NCBI GenBank assembly: GCA_017464345.1
Contig: JAFUAH010000022.1
Location: forward strand, 124,001-188,000
Length of the DNA stretch: 64,000 bases
Direction: 5' to 3'
From: Bacteroidaceae bacterium
GTDB lineage: Bacteria; Bacteroidota; Bacteroidia; Bacteroidales; Bacteroidaceae
A model generated the notes under the pieces. The model was given only the letters and a program-made list of their open reading frames with translations. It had not been told where the DNA came from and made no database searches. Shown here one piece after another: positions 1 through 9,594 of this stretch; positions within the stretch are counted from its first letter, which is position 1, and each line of letters opens with the position of its first letter. The position numbers were made by a program, and so were the translations under genes.

Positions 1-51
1 GGTGGATGTCTCATATGAGCAGTTTCCTAATCCTAAAATCTGTTGAGCACT

Positions 52-939
52 ATGGCTTGGCTTCTTCTTGCGTTTCTCAGTGCCGCCCTGTTGGGATTTT
101 ACGATGTTTTCAAGAAACATTCGTTGCGAGAGAATGCCGTCGTCCCAGTGCTTTTTCTCAATACCTTTTTCTGTAGCCTGATATTCCTGCCGGTAGCCAT
201 GTCGCCCGAAGTTCCTTTTGGGGGATGGGCTGTGCAGAAATATATAGTACTCAAGAGTTTGATAGTACTCAGTTCTTGGCTTTGCGGTTATTATGGCATG
301 AAATATTTGCCCCTGACACTCGTAGGCCCCATCAATGCCACACGCCCAGTGATGGTATTGTTGGGGGCTTTGTTGTTTTTTGGCGAACGCCTGAATCTTT
401 ATCAGTGGGTAGGTGTGTTATTCGCCATTCTGAGCTTCTACCTGTTGAGTCGGAGCGGAAAGAAAGAGGGCATAGACTTCCGTCACAATCGTTGGATTCT
501 GCTGACGGTGATGGCGGCTGTGTTCGGGGCAGTCAGTGGCCTCTATGATAAGTATTTGATGGCCAGTCCCGATTCGGGTGGAGTGGGGCTGAATCGTATG
601 ACGGTGCAGAGTTATTACAATTTCTACCAGTGCGCCATCATGGGAGTGATGGTCCTGTGGCTCTGGTATCCTAAACGCAAGCAGATGTCCCCATTCCGTT
701 GGGACTGGTGCATCCCCCTCATCAGCATATTTTTGAGTGCGGCCGACTTTGCCTATTTCCACTCCCTGAGCCTCGACGGGGCTCTGGTGAGTGTGGTGAG
801 TATGGTGCGGCGTAGCAGTGTGATTGTTAGCTTCCTAGTGGGTGCCATGGTCTTCCGTGAGAAGAATCTCCGCAGTAAGGCCGTTGATCTTTTGTTGGTG
901 CTCTTGGGTATGGTATTCCTTTATCTTGGTTCAAAATGA
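52..939 (+). CDS. EamA/DMT-family membrane permease
   Basis: About 295 residues forming a string of roughly ten hydrophobic segments arranged as two similar halves, the pattern of EamA (drug/metabolite transporter) permeases in the inner membrane. The conserved internal 'GPINATRPVMVLLGALLFFGE' type stretch ending the first half (near residues 95-115) is typical of the family. A TTG nine bases upstream could also start it; the ATG at 52 gives a hydrophobic start (MAWLLLAFL) and is preferred. The stop overlaps the start of the next gene by four bases (ATGA), so the two are probably co-translated. The substrate cannot be told from the sequence. Confidence 0.85.
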   Translation: MAWLLLAFLSAALLGFYDVFKKHSLRENAVVPVLFLNTFFCSLIFLPVAMSPEVPFGGWAVQKYIVLKSLIVLSSWLCGYYGMKYLPLTLVGPINATRPVMVLLGALLFFGERLNLYQWVGVLFAILSFYLLSRSGKKEGIDFRHNRWILLTVMAAVFGAVSGLYDKYLMASPDSGGVGLNRMTVQSYYNFYQCAIMGVMVLWLWYPKRKQMSPFRWDWCIPLISIFLSAADFAYFHSLSLDGALVSVVSMVRRSSVIVSFLVGAMVFREKNLRSKAVDLLLVLLGMVFLYLGSK

Positions 940-1565
940 AAAAGATTTTATTCCTTCTGCTTTTGTGTCCTTTAAGGCTGTGTGCCGATAATCTGGGTAC
1001 ACTCTTCACGGTAATGCCCGATAGCCTGTTGCCAACGCTGACTGCCAACAATCGTCGGGATTTGGTGGACTTTCTCTCCAACGGGATGCAAGCCAAGGTC
1101 CGCAATCGGTTGGATGATTATGTGCAACTGGATACATTGACAGACACCTATCTGCACTTGACACTCTCTAAGGTAAGTACTGTGGAGATGAAAATGCTCT
1201 TCATGCAGGACAGTGTGCCATTTGTTGCCCTTATTCGCACGTTGGCTACTCCTGTCAAGGATAGTCAGGTGACATTTTTTGACTGCACCTGGCAGCCCAT
1301 ACGCAGCCTGTCGATACCGAAATTGCCCACCGAGGCATTCTTTGCGGAATATCCAGATAGCGTCAGCCGTGACATGGGCTTTGCACAGCGCTCGATAGAC
1401 GACCTACGTCTGATGGCCGTTTCCGTCTCGCCGGAGAATGCTATATTCACAGTGGAGGTGAGTACGAACGAACTGGCAGAAGAAGAGAAACGTGTAGCCC
1501 GGCGCTACGTGCGTTCGGTGCGACTGCGATGGACGGGGCGTGACTTTGTAAGGGAAAGGGATTAA
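936..1565 (+). CDS. DUF3256-family secreted protein
   Basis: 209 residues with a clear N-terminal signal peptide (MKKILFLLLLCPLRLCA). The body resembles the DUF3256 family of Bacteroidales: 'LFTVMPDSLLPTLTANNRRDL' region followed by a domain about TFFDCTWQPI. The family has no established function; export to the periplasm is inferred from the signal. It starts inside the stop codon of the DMT permease (ATGA overlap) and is followed after 18 bases by a HerA-like ATPase gene, so the three genes look like one rightward operon, although the ATPase is cytoplasmic and has no evident link to the exported protein. Confidence 0.75.
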   Translation: MKKILFLLLLCPLRLCADNLGTLFTVMPDSLLPTLTANNRRDLVDFLSNGMQAKVRNRLDDYVQLDTLTDTYLHLTLSKVSTVEMKMLFMQDSVPFVALIRTLATPVKDSQVTFFDCTWQPIRSLSIPKLPTEAFFAEYPDSVSRDMGFAQRSIDDLRLMAVSVSPENAIFTVEVSTNELAEEEKRVARRYVRSVRLRWTGRDFVRERD

Positions 1566-1583
1566 CTAAACAACGAAGACAAT

Positions 1584-3182
1584 ATGTATGACAAAGAACA
1601 TGGGCTGTATGTAGCCCACAGTGAGAATGGCCCTCTGAGCATCGTGGGTAAGATGGCTAACCGTCACGGATTGGTGGCAGGCGCAACGGGTACGGGTAAG
1701 ACTGTCACCCTGCAAGTGATAGCCGAAAGTTTCTGTCAGGCAGGCGTCCCTTGCTTTATGGCAGATATGAAGGGCGACCTGTCGGGCATCAGCCAGGCAG
1801 GCAAACTGTCAGGCTTTATAGAGAAACGTCTGCCGGATTTCGGCTTGGAGAATCCTCAATTTCAGGCTTGCCCGGTGCGATTCTTCGATGTCTATGGCGA
1901 ACAGGGACATCCCATGCGAGCCACCATTTCGCAGATGGGGCCGCAACTGCTGAGCCGACTGCTGGGGCTCAACGAGACACAGGATGGCGTGCTGAATATT
2001 ACCTTCCGCATTGCTGACGAGCAAGGACTGCTGCTGACCGACCTGAAGGATTTGCGTGCCATGCTTGACTTCGTCTCGAAGCATGCCAAGGAATACACCA
2101 CAAAGTACGGAAACGTCTCTTCTGCTACAGTCGGAGCCATCCAACGCGCTCTCTTGCAGTTGGAAAACCAAGGAGCAGACAAGTTCTTTGGTGAGCCCTC
2201 ATTTGATATCTACGACCTTCTCCAGACGGAAGGCGGAAAGGGTATTATGAACGTGTTGGCAGCAGACAAACTGATGATGCAGCCTAAGCTCTATTCCACT
2301 TTCCTCCTGTGGCTGCTCTCCGACCTCTATTCCAAACTTCCCGAGGTGGGAGACATGGAACTGCCCAAACTCATTTTTTTCTTCGACGAAGCACACATGC
2401 TTTTCGATGACACCTCTAAGGCTCTGGTAGATAAAATAGAGCAGGTCATCCGGTTGATTCGTTCCAAGGGCGTGGGCATATACTTCGTGACACAGAGCCC
2501 GACGGACATTCCTGAGAATATTTTAGGGCAGTTGGGTAACCGTGTGCAGCATGCCTTGCGTGCCTACACACCGAAGGATCAGCGTGCTGTCCGTACTGCG
2601 GCAGATACGTTCCGCGCCAATCCGGCCTTTAAGACCGATGAGGCCATTATGAATCTGGAGACGGGTGAGGCGTTGGTCTCTTTCCTTGACGAAAAGGGTG
2701 CACCCAACATGGTAGAACGGGCCAAGATACTCTTCCCCCTGAGCCAGATTGGTGCGATTACCGAAGGACAGCGGCTGGACATCATCAAGCAGTCACGCAT
2801 CTACGGCAAATACGATACGCCTGTCGATAACGAGAGTGCCTATGAGCAGTTGCAAAGGATGACAGAGGAATTGGAAAACACCGAACTGGCAGAGAATGCA
2901 GAGAGTACTGAGAAAAAAGGTAAGTCTGGCAAGTCCGAGAAAACAGCCAAGTCCTCTACCAAGCAGAGTCTTATCTCCAAAATTGTGAAGGCTGTCATCA
3001 CGGCCATTACGGGTACGTTGGCCACAGTGGTGGGTACAATGGTGTCGGATGCCGTCACGGGCAAAAAGACCAAGTCCAAGACTTCCACTGCTGGCAAGGT
3101 GGCCAAGAACGCCACATCGGCCGCGACACGTACCATTACTCGCGAACTGACGCGCGATATTCTCGGGAATCTGACAAAATAA
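1584..3182 (+). CDS. HerA-like ATPase (DUF853 family)
   Basis: 532 residues. A Walker A motif (GATGTGKT) lies near residue 33 and a Walker B ([12 protein letters not shown]) near residue 258, followed by a sensor-like 'FVTQSP' segment; this is the HerA/FtsK-type fold of the DUF853 family, sometimes called YjgR. These proteins are hexameric P-loop ATPases thought to act on nucleic acids; the exact role is unknown. The last ~110 residues are low-complexity, rich in Lys, Ser and Thr, with a short hydrophobic, Gly/Val-rich stretch (near [20 protein letters not shown]), which is an accessory tail. It follows the DUF3256 gene closely. No nuclease partner (NurA) is adjacent. Confidence 0.85.
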   Translation: MYDKEHGLYVAHSENGPLSIVGKMANRHGLVAGATGTGKTVTLQVIAESFCQAGVPCFMADMKGDLSGISQAGKLSGFIEKRLPDFGLENPQFQACPVRFFDVYGEQGHPMRATISQMGPQLLSRLLGLNETQDGVLNITFRIADEQGLLLTDLKDLRAMLDFVSKHAKEYTTKYGNVSSATVGAIQRALLQLENQGADKFFGEPSFDIYDLLQTEGGKGIMNVLAADKLMMQPKLYSTFLLWLLSDLYSKLPEVGDMELPKLIFFFDEAHMLFDDTSKALVDKIEQVIRLIRSKGVGIYFVTQSPTDIPENILGQLGNRVQHALRAYTPKDQRAVRTAADTFRANPAFKTDEAIMNLETGEALVSFLDEKGAPNMVERAKILFPLSQIGAITEGQRLDIIKQSRIYGKYDTPVDNESAYEQLQRMTEELENTELAENAESTEKKGKSGKSEKTAKSSTKQSLISKIVKAVITAITGTLATVVGTMVSDAVTGKKTKSKTSTAGKVAKNATSAATRTITRELTRDILGNLTK

Positions 3183-3228
3183 CATGCAATAATCTCATAA
3201 AATCAAACAACAAAGCAATAAACGACAC

Positions 3229-5256
3229 ATGATGAAGGACATGATGAAGAAATGCCAGTACGTGGTGTTGGCATTGGGAATGATTCTGGGCTGTGGACAG
3301 ACGCAGGTGAAGGCACAGGGCTCGACATTTACACCTGCCAGTAACAAATCCTATACCATCGGTAACACCCGTGGTGACTTTGGCACGAAAAACGGTTTCT
3401 TGACGAGTACGGCCACTCCGAGTGCTGCTGGCCCTAAAGGCAAATTTGCCTTTGTCTCCTATGAGGGACAGTTGTATCTCTACAGTGTGGCCGACAAGAA
3501 GTTTATGTATCGCGATAAAACACCATATCGTGATACGTGGTGCAATGTCGTCCTCTCGAATGAAATCATAGAGCCCATTCAGATTACGGTGACTTCTACG
3601 GCCGCCACACCATACTACTTGACCAGTAACGACTATGTTTTCAATACTTATTCGGGTACGCAGAAAGGGGTATGTCTGAGTCAGTGGACGAAGCAGGATG
3701 CCGGTAACCAATATAAGATTGACGAAGCGGATGACTTTGACCCGACTGAGGCTCTGGCTACGTTGGCCAATGCTTTCAGCACAGATGCCACGGTGAAGTA
3801 TAGTGTCTATGATGTCAATGGGAAATTATTGGAGACCCAGACCCTGCAAGCCAAGTCGGGCATTGTCGTACGTGAAGTGCCTGCCGACTTCGTGCGTCAC
3901 GCCTACACACTTTATAGTATTTCAAATCCTGTCACCTTGGTCAAGGGCGAGAACGAAGTACGCGTAGAGGCTGTTTTTCAGATGCCCTTTACAACGTCTG
4001 ACGACATATCCCAGCCACATTGGTACAATCTGTACCTGCGCAATGGTTCTGATGCAGTGAATGCCGACGAAGGTTACAAGTGTAAGGAGGGTGCTACGAA
4101 GACAGAGCTCATGAGTGATGCCTATCAATGGGCATTTCAGGGCAATCCCTATGATGGCATTGTTGTGCGTAATCGTACCGATGTAACGAAGTCGCTAGGC
4201 AAAAGTGGCAATCTTGTCATCTTGGTAGAAGATGAATATCGTTGGACATTGGCAGAACATGCCGATGGCTTTCTGTTGGCCAATCCTGACGATGGGAAGT
4301 TCATCAATGAGTATAAGAGTCAAGACGGCCATTTGAGTTTTTGGAATAGCGCGACTGATATTAACAGTATCTTCACTGTGGAAGAGGTGGGTACACTACA
4401 GAGTGTAAAACTCTCCACGGGAGCGACAATGCGACTTTTTACAGCTCCTGAAGATGTGGCAAATGGTTCTGCCATAGTTATAACTCCAGGTGGTGGCTAT
4501 CAGTATATTGCAGGCGGGACGGAGGGAGCCGACTGGGCCCCCATGCTCAACGAACTGGGTTATACCGTGGCCGTGCTCAGCTACAATTTGCCAAAGGGAC
4601 AGGCAGACGTGCCTTTGAAGGATGGGCGTGCAGCCTTGAAGTATCTGCGCGACAATGCTGCAGACTTTGGACTACATCCCGACCGGATTGGCGTGATGGG
4701 CTTCAGCGCGGGTGGCCACGTGGCCAGCACCGTGGCTACACATACTACGGGCGACGAGTGCCCGGCTTTCCAGATACTCTTCTATCCCGTCATTACCATG
4801 GATGCTTCTTATACCCATGCAGGTTCCCGTCAGAATCTGTTAGGCTCGAATCCAACCCAGGTAATGGTGGACCTGTACAGCAATGAGAAGCAAGTGACGA
4901 GCGAAACACCTCGGGCCTATCTCTGTTGGGGCGAGAATGACGGAACGGTGCCTTCAGCCAATAGCCGGAACTATGTGAAAGCTCTGCAGGAGGCCAATGT
5001 CCCAGTCCACACCTTGCCACTGAATGTTGCCAACCATGGTTTTGGCTTCAAGACGGACTTTGCCTATCACAATCAAATTGTGGCAGACCTGACGAACTGG
5101 CTACAGGAACTGAATGCAGTCTTGACCGGTGTACACAATCCTACGGTGCAGTCCCCCTCCGACTCAGAGGCGTGCTATAACCTTGCCGGTCAGCGAGTGG
5201 CCAATCCAGTGAACGGCCTCTATATCGTAGGTGGAAAGAAAATGATTTTCAAGTAA
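3229..5256 (+). CDS. secreted alpha/beta hydrolase (acetyl-xylan-esterase-like) with C-terminal sorting-type tail
   Basis: 675 residues. After a signal peptide ending near VKAQG comes a ~370-residue N-terminal region of unknown fold, then an alpha/beta hydrolase domain of the BD-FAE / carbohydrate esterase type. A GGGY oxyanion motif (near residue 422), the nucleophile Ser493 in GFSAGG, Asp571 in GENDGT and His603 in NHGFGF make a plausible catalytic triad. The last ~35 residues (CYNLAGQRV...GLYIVGGKKMIFK) match the short C-terminal domain common on exported Prevotella proteins. Expected to deacylate sugars or glycans outside the cytoplasm; the substrate is inferred only. A ~47-base gap separates it from the HerA-like gene. 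Confidence 0.8.
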   Translation: MMKDMMKKCQYVVLALGMILGCGQTQVKAQGSTFTPASNKSYTIGNTRGDFGTKNGFLTSTATPSAAGPKGKFAFVSYEGQLYLYSVADKKFMYRDKTPYRDTWCNVVLSNEIIEPIQITVTSTAATPYYLTSNDYVFNTYSGTQKGVCLSQWTKQDAGNQYKIDEADDFDPTEALATLANAFSTDATVKYSVYDVNGKLLETQTLQAKSGIVVREVPADFVRHAYTLYSISNPVTLVKGENEVRVEAVFQMPFTTSDDISQPHWYNLYLRNGSDAVNADEGYKCKEGATKTELMSDAYQWAFQGNPYDGIVVRNRTDVTKSLGKSGNLVILVEDEYRWTLAEHADGFLLANPDDGKFINEYKSQDGHLSFWNSATDINSIFTVEEVGTLQSVKLSTGATMRLFTAPEDVANGSAIVITPGGGYQYIAGGTEGADWAPMLNELGYTVAVLSYNLPKGQADVPLKDGRAALKYLRDNAADFGLHPDRIGVMGFSAGGHVASTVATHTTGDECPAFQILFYPVITMDASYTHAGSRQNLLGSNPTQVMVDLYSNEKQVTSETPRAYLCWGENDGTVPSANSRNYVKALQEANVPVHTLPLNVANHGFGFKTDFAYHNQIVADLTNWLQELNAVLTGVHNPTVQSPSDSEACYNLAGQRVANPVNGLYIVGGKKMIFK

Positions 5257-5276
5257 AGCAGTATTTTCTGCACTCC

Positions 5277-6236
5277 TTATTTTAGGCCCCAGACAGAGAG
5301 CACGAGATTGCTCTCTACTTGGGCCTCTATGTTGTCTGGCAGGTTGCAGAAGAAGTCGAGGCCCGTCAATTCTTCCAGTCTCTTTATGCTGACGGCATAT
5401 TGGGCAAAATTCTTGTCTGCATTGGCCTTATGTTCCATCCAGAAGCCGATGGCAGCATACCCTCCCTGGGTCTTGTCGCTATTCTTCTTTCGCAGCAATG
5501 CCATGAAGAAGTACTTGGGCACAGGTATACCTTTGGCCCTGGTGTATTCGCCATCGCGTATGGTGCCTCCCTTGACTACGTAGAGCGTGTCGCGGAAGGA
5601 GTTCCTGTTGTATGTGTTGCGCAGTCGGTTCTCCAGTTCGTACCAGATGCCCTGTGCGTTGAAAGCATTTGCCTGTGGATGAATATTACTCAGGTAGAAT
5701 GTCTGCTCGTTGGCATCCTTAGAGTTCATACGGTCCTGACTACCCAGGATGTGGCCACGGTCGTAGCCGTTGCTCCGGTGGTCGGCCAGGGTTGTACGGT
5801 AGGCTGCGGGGATGAGTGGATCCTCCTGGAAGGGATCTCCTTCCCATTCTGTCTTCTCCCAGTTGCTGCGCTGCCAGTTGATGACCGCATTGCTGGCATC
5901 CCACCGGAAGGCCGACCAGCGCTGTGCCTTCACCGTACAGTCGTACTCCATGCAGTAGTTTACGCCGTATGTGGGCACGGTATGTACGATGAAGAGGTTC
6001 TTATCCCCTCCCTTCAGTTGTGGAATTTCCAGACGGCATGCAACCTCTTTGATGTTCGTGGTGTTCGGATTTTCGGTGACTCCGTTGATGCCCTTCCCAG
6101 CATTGCTGTTTGCATTCTGTGCATTACTGGTCGGAGCTATATCGGGGTCATCATCGTCGTTGCAGGCTGTCAGCGTAATGCACAGACCAGCCAGCAGGCA
6201 TAGGGAGAGATGGAGGTAGTATTTCTTCATGTTCAT
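5277..6236 (-). CDS. DNA/RNA non-specific endonuclease, lipoprotein
   Basis: 319 residues, lipoprotein signal with lipobox LTAC (Cys25), then a Asp-rich linker and a betabetaalpha-metal nuclease of the NUC1/Serratia type. The signature D159-R-G-H162 (His162 is the expected general base) and the downstream Asn-containing helix (TFYLSNIHPQ) are intact. Family members cut single- and double-stranded DNA and RNA without sequence preference. The lipid anchor and charged residues after Cys25 suggest placement on the cell surface or periplasmic face. It converges on the esterase gene. Together with the nuclease and receptor genes at 7.5-14.6 kb it points to nucleic-acid degradation outside the cell. 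ATG at 6230 is an equally possible start. Confidence 0.88.
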   Translation of the reverse strand: MNMKKYYLHLSLCLLAGLCITLTACNDDDDPDIAPTSNAQNANSNAGKGINGVTENPNTTNIKEVACRLEIPQLKGGDKNLFIVHTVPTYGVNYCMEYDCTVKAQRWSAFRWDASNAVINWQRSNWEKTEWEGDPFQEDPLIPAAYRTTLADHRSNGYDRGHILGSQDRMNSKDANEQTFYLSNIHPQANAFNAQGIWYELENRLRNTYNRNSFRDTLYVVKGGTIRDGEYTRAKGIPVPKYFFMALLRKKNSDKTQGGYAAIGFWMEHKANADKNFAQYAVSIKRLEELTGLDFFCNLPDNIEAQVESNLVLSVWGLK

Positions 6237-6353
6237 TGGCAGTGTAGGATGGGGGAGGGTAGAAAGAGAGAGACATAGACTGTGAGATTTCTCTCTCCTC
6301 GTCTACGTCTCTACCCAGAAAGTTGTTTCTCTTATGCGCAGTGCAAGTGCAGA

Positions 6354-6605
6354 TTACTTGCGAGTGCGAGCATAACGGCTCATGAACTTGTCTACGCGAC
6401 CGGCCGTGTCCACCAGCTTCGATTTACCCGTGTAGAAGGGGTGTGAAGTGCTGGAGATTTCGAGTTTCACTACGGGGTAGGTCTCGCCTTCGAACTCTAC
6501 GGTCTCAGTAGTTTTGCAAGTGGAGCGGCTGAGGAACATATCGCCGTTCGACATGTCCTTGAACACGACGGGGCGATAGTTTGCGGGATGAAGATCCTTT
6601 TTCAT
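6354..6605 (-). CDS. rpmE: 50S ribosomal protein L31 type B
   Basis: 83 residues starting [15 protein letters not shown], the canonical start of type B L31 (the zinc-free form, lacking the Cys pairs of type A). The open frame runs further upstream but the conserved start at 6605 is clear. The leader of about 90 nt between its promoter and the ATG is of a size that could hold a regulatory structure, though none is evident. The C-terminus ([11 protein letters not shown]) is basic as expected for an rRNA-binding protein. Confidence 0.95.
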   Translation of the reverse strand: MKKDLHPANYRPVVFKDMSNGDMFLSRSTCKTTETVEFEGETYPVVKLEISSTSHPFYTGKSKLVDTAGRVDKFMSRYARTRK

Positions 6606-6699
6606 TTTTGTATCTGTTTTATTTGTTTTTATTGTCGTTGTTGCCTGAATAGAGTTGGTAACACGGCCGCTCATGGCCCACTATTCAACATTCGGAGTG

Positions 6700-6731
6700 C
6701 AAAGGTACGAATAAGCAAACAAAATACCAAA
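6700..6731 (-). promoter_or_regulatory. Bacteroidetes-type promoter of L31
   Basis: On the minus strand TTTG, a 20-nt spacer and TACCTTTG, matching the -33/-7 consensus of Bacteroidales housekeeping promoters. It is placed about 95 nt upstream of the L31 start. Confidence 0.75.
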
Positions 6732-6785
6732 TTTATTTAAAATTTTTTGAGTAAAAGGCTTTAAACGATGAGGTAAGGCGATGTC

Positions 6786-7037
6786 CTATTTCTTGTTTTG
6801 CTTTTTCAACCAGTTGATGAAGTCCTTTCGAGTCAGTCCCAACGTGCGCAGATTGTTTTTAAGAATAAATTCTGGCACGGGGCTTATGTGTGTTTGCAGA
6901 ATCACGGGGCGCAGGCATCCTTCCTTCGCCCATTTCTCATGGCCTCCATCGCTGCATTCTACTTCGCGACAGCCCATGTCGGATAAGAACTGGCGGAATT
7001 CTGTCAGGGAAATATTGCTCAGCTTGTAGGTGTTCAT
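6786..7037 (-). CDS. hicA: HicA-type mRNA interferase toxin
   Basis: 83 residues with the HicA fold: 'GGHEKW' contains the catalytic His in the double-stranded-RNA-binding-like domain and is followed by HISPVPEFILKNNLRTLGL. HicA toxins cleave mRNA and tmRNA ribosome-independently. The start is fixed by an ATGA overlap with the stop of the upstream hicB (7034-7037), even though a longer open frame exists. The order here is antitoxin first, toxin second, as in many hicBA loci. It is a compact two-gene module inserted between L31 and a lipoprotein operon. Confidence 0.85.
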   Translation of the reverse strand: MNTYKLSNISLTEFRQFLSDMGCREVECSDGGHEKWAKEGCLRPVILQTHISPVPEFILKNNLRTLGLTRKDFINWLKKQNKK

Positions 7038-7393
7038 ACGTAGGCCGGGCAATGTGTATTCACGTTTATCTTGGAAAATTCAGGCATGGCCACTACTTTC
7101 TGCATCTGTATATTTGCTGATAGCAGTTCGTCGAACTTGGGTTCTGTAGCCCACCGTGGACCAACTTTCCATCCGTGCCGTGTCAAATCCTCGTGTAGTG
7201 TATTCTGTTCCATTTGACTACGCAGATACTCAGACAGCATGTATTCAAAATCCTGACGTGCCTTGCTTTCCGTTGTGTCATAGCCGGAAAGGTCTAGTGA
7301 CGGGCAATAAGCAATAAAGACGTCGTCTTCCTTGAAAACATAAACGGAAACGGAAATGCTGACCCCCTCTCTATTGAACGCAATGGTATTCAT
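7034..7393 (-). CDS. hicB: HicB-type antitoxin
   Basis: 119 residues. The N-terminal half has the HicB partial RNase H-like fold (KEDDVFIAYCPSLDLSGYDTTESKA), which binds and blocks HicA. The C-terminal part (PKFDELLSANIQMQKVVAMPEFSK) has no obvious helix-turn-helix, so autoregulation by DNA binding is uncertain. The ATG at 7393 lies about 25 nt after a TAACTTTG -7 box on the same strand. Partner of the adjoining hicA by a four-base overlap. Confidence 0.82.
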   Translation of the reverse strand: MNTIAFNREGVSISVSVYVFKEDDVFIAYCPSLDLSGYDTTESKARQDFEYMLSEYLRSQMEQNTLHEDLTRHGWKVGPRWATEPKFDELLSANIQMQKVVAMPEFSKINVNTHCPAYV

Positions 7394-7417
7394 ATCGGAA
7401 TATGATTTATCAGGCAG

Positions 7418-7425
7418 CAAAGTTA
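7418..7425 (-). promoter_or_regulatory. -7 box of the hicBA promoter
   Basis: TAACTTTG on the minus strand, a full match to TAnnTTTG, 25 nt upstream of the hicB ATG. No clear -33 element. Confidence 0.55.
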
Positions 7426-7467
7426 GTGATTATTTCTTAAATCTCAAAAGACGCAGATTGTTTTTTA

Positions 7468-7510
7468 CCCCAAAAGCCCGTAACGCATTGCGCGTTGCGG
7501 GCTTTTGGGC
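7468..7510 (-). terminator. strong hairpin terminator after the lipoprotein operon
   Basis: An 18-19 bp stem with one G-U pair (CCCAAAAGCCCGTAACGC pairing with the copy at 7492-7510) and a 5-nt loop sits between the convergent ends... the operon running left to 7528 ends just before it. A-tract and T-tract halves in the stem would let it work in both directions. The hicB promoter lies on its other side, so it insulates the toxin-antitoxin pair from read-through. Confidence 0.75.
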
Positions 7511-7527
7511 ATATAGAAGTGGTGTTT

Positions 7528-9552
7528 TTACTTCGTTTCTACAGTGAAGTTGTCGATGTAGAGTACACCTGTAAGGTCATTGGCGATGGTGAAGTGGGTA
7601 TAGTCGCCACTACTGAGGTCGAAGACAAAGGTGTAGTTGTTGCCGTCCTTGCTCATGTTACCCTCAATGGCAGTTCCCGTGGGGTGTGTAGCCATACCTG
7701 CATAGAGGTGGAAACTGGGGTCGTATTGACTTCCGCTGGCTATATGCGCCTTTACGGTGATGGCTTTGATGGGGGTGAAGGGGGTGACGTTCGTGATGAA
7801 GCCCTGCTTGCTGGCATCGCTGGCATTACCCTGCATCTGGATGCCACCACCGTTGGAGTCTGAAGCGATGCAGATACGGCAACCTGTGAATGCAGCACCG
7901 TTGACAATGAAGTTGTACCATGTGCTCTCTGTGGCAACTGCCTGCTGGCCATAGGCGTTGGTGCCCAAACTTACACTACCACTGGCACCACTTATAATTT
8001 GGCTACTGGTGATGGTCATGCCATCTACGGGGTCACTGCTGGGCTCTTCTGGCTCATCTGGGTCTTCGGGGTTGTCGGGCAGGTCTCCTGGGTCGGTAAT
8101 GCCGTTGATGCTGTAGACGTGGGCCGAACCTTTGCCTGTGGTTTCAGGTGTGGTGCCCTTGTAATAGACCACTTTGCCGTAGACAACGACCTCATCGCCA
8201 GCTTTAATGGCATCGACGGAAGTGAACTTCTGGCTTTCTAGGCTATACACCTGATAAGCCTGGAATACAGCATTTTCAAAGCCCTTGTCTATCATCGTGA
8301 AGTTCATGTTGCCGTACTGCGATATGGTGCTGGCCGTGGTGGTGTTTTCTTTGACAATACCCTTCACATACACTTCTTCAGGCGAGGTTACATCGGCTCC
8401 CAGGCTCTGTACGTAGCTGATGACTGCCGCAATGTTGTAGGGGTTGGCCAGTGTGCCGTCACCTTCGGGAGTACCCGTGGTTTCGGGTTTGGGATCCACC
8501 TCTGCGGTCTTACCGTTGAGGCTGGCGATGCTGCTGCCCGTAGTCACTTCGGGCGTGGTGTTGAAGAGTGTGAGTGCGCCGTATACGATGACTTCGTCGC
8601 CAACCTTGATGTAGTCGCTGGTGGTCATCTTCTCGCCTCCAAGGCCATAGCCGCGATACACTTCCAGCGGATTCTCTTCCTGCCCTTCATCAACGATGAA
8701 GTACGTAGCATTGCCGTAACTGCTGCCGGGGAGGTCTGTCAGGTTGCCATCCTTACCAGCGATGCCGATAGAGGATATCTTACCCTTGATGTACACCTTG
8801 TCGGCTGTGTAGGCCTTGGCATTGATGATGGCCAGCGCGTCAGCTACGGTGTAGGGGGCTTCCAGTGTGCCTTCGCCCGTGGTCTCCACATCTGTGGTGC
8901 CGTGGTCTTCTTCGGCATTGGCTTCGCCGTCCTCTACCTTGAAGTCCTTGAGCTCCCATGTCGTAGAGGCACTTGCGGGAGCGTAGAACCAGAATGCAAT
9001 GTAGACATTTTCCTGATTCACGAACTCGTCGGGCAATTGGAAGTCACCGGAGGAGTAGAGCGTCCAATCGCTGAAGGCAGAGGGTGCGGGTTTGTAGTCT
9101 GTGATTTCGGTCCATGTGGCCGTGTCGAAGTTGCTGCCATCGTAGTCCTTGGAGATATAGATTTTGCTATGGTCGGCATATCCGGATTCGTTGTTGGTGT
9201 AGCGCAGGGTCTGCTGGAAGTTGAATTTCACTTTCCCACTTTCGCTCTTGGTATTGAATGCCGGAGAGATGAGATAGCCCTCCACCTGCTTGTTGCTCTT
9301 GCTTCCAGTGCCGTCCCAGTCCTGGTAACCAGTGGCCTGGGCATAATTTGCCCCTTGGCTCCAGGGATTTTCGGCCGTGATGGAGTGAGTGCTGAAGTCT
9401 ATCAGGTTGCTGCTGCTGTAGAGAGCGCTGTTGGTGTTTCCACCGCCATTGCCTGCGTTAGGACTGGGATAGGGTGCGGGCACGTCTTCGCAGCTCGACA
9501 GGGTGAATACACCGAGTGCTGCGAACATTAGGGTTTTCCAAAACTTTTTCAT
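7528..9552 (-). CDS. surface lipoprotein with anchor-J domain and two OB-fold-type (DUF6359-like) domains
   Basis: 674 residues. Lipobox LSSC (Cys21). Residues ~45-210 look like a choice-of-anchor-J / jelly-roll domain. Two related repeats follow (about 230-345 and 365-485), each with 'GT/GTL..PY.......' then VYIKGKI or VYVKGIV, a strand-rich core and VGDEVIVYG or AGDEVVVYG; these look like the OB-fold-type DUF6359 domains of Bacteroidetes. A Pro/Glu/Asp linker leads to a C-terminal beta-rich domain. No catalytic residues seen. Last gene of the TonB receptor operon, 42 nt after the DUF5689 gene. A role in capturing ligand at the surface for the receptor is inferred. Confidence 0.72.
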   Translation of the reverse strand: MKKFWKTLMFAALGVFTLSSCEDVPAPYPSPNAGNGGGNTNSALYSSSNLIDFSTHSITAENPWSQGANYAQATGYQDWDGTGSKSNKQVEGYLISPAFNTKSESGKVKFNFQQTLRYTNNESGYADHSKIYISKDYDGSNFDTATWTEITDYKPAPSAFSDWTLYSSGDFQLPDEFVNQENVYIAFWFYAPASASTTWELKDFKVEDGEANAEEDHGTTDVETTGEGTLEAPYTVADALAIINAKAYTADKVYIKGKISSIGIAGKDGNLTDLPGSSYGNATYFIVDEGQEENPLEVYRGYGLGGEKMTTSDYIKVGDEVIVYGALTLFNTTPEVTTGSSIASLNGKTAEVDPKPETTGTPEGDGTLANPYNIAAVISYVQSLGADVTSPEEVYVKGIVKENTTTASTISQYGNMNFTMIDKGFENAVFQAYQVYSLESQKFTSVDAIKAGDEVVVYGKVVYYKGTTPETTGKGSAHVYSINGITDPGDLPDNPEDPDEPEEPSSDPVDGMTITSSQIISGASGSVSLGTNAYGQQAVATESTWYNFIVNGAAFTGCRICIASDSNGGGIQMQGNASDASKQGFITNVTPFTPIKAITVKAHIASGSQYDPSFHLYAGMATHPTGTAIEGNMSKDGNNYTFVFDLSSGDYTHFTIANDLTGVLYIDNFTVETK

Positions 9553-9594
9553 AGTTGTATAACGTTTAATTCTTAATTTTTTCTTTCTTCATGC

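Noticed and set aside
3136-3711. 191-codon minus-strand frame opposite the esterase start
   Set aside because: Antisense shadow of a signal-peptide-bearing gene; no family match.
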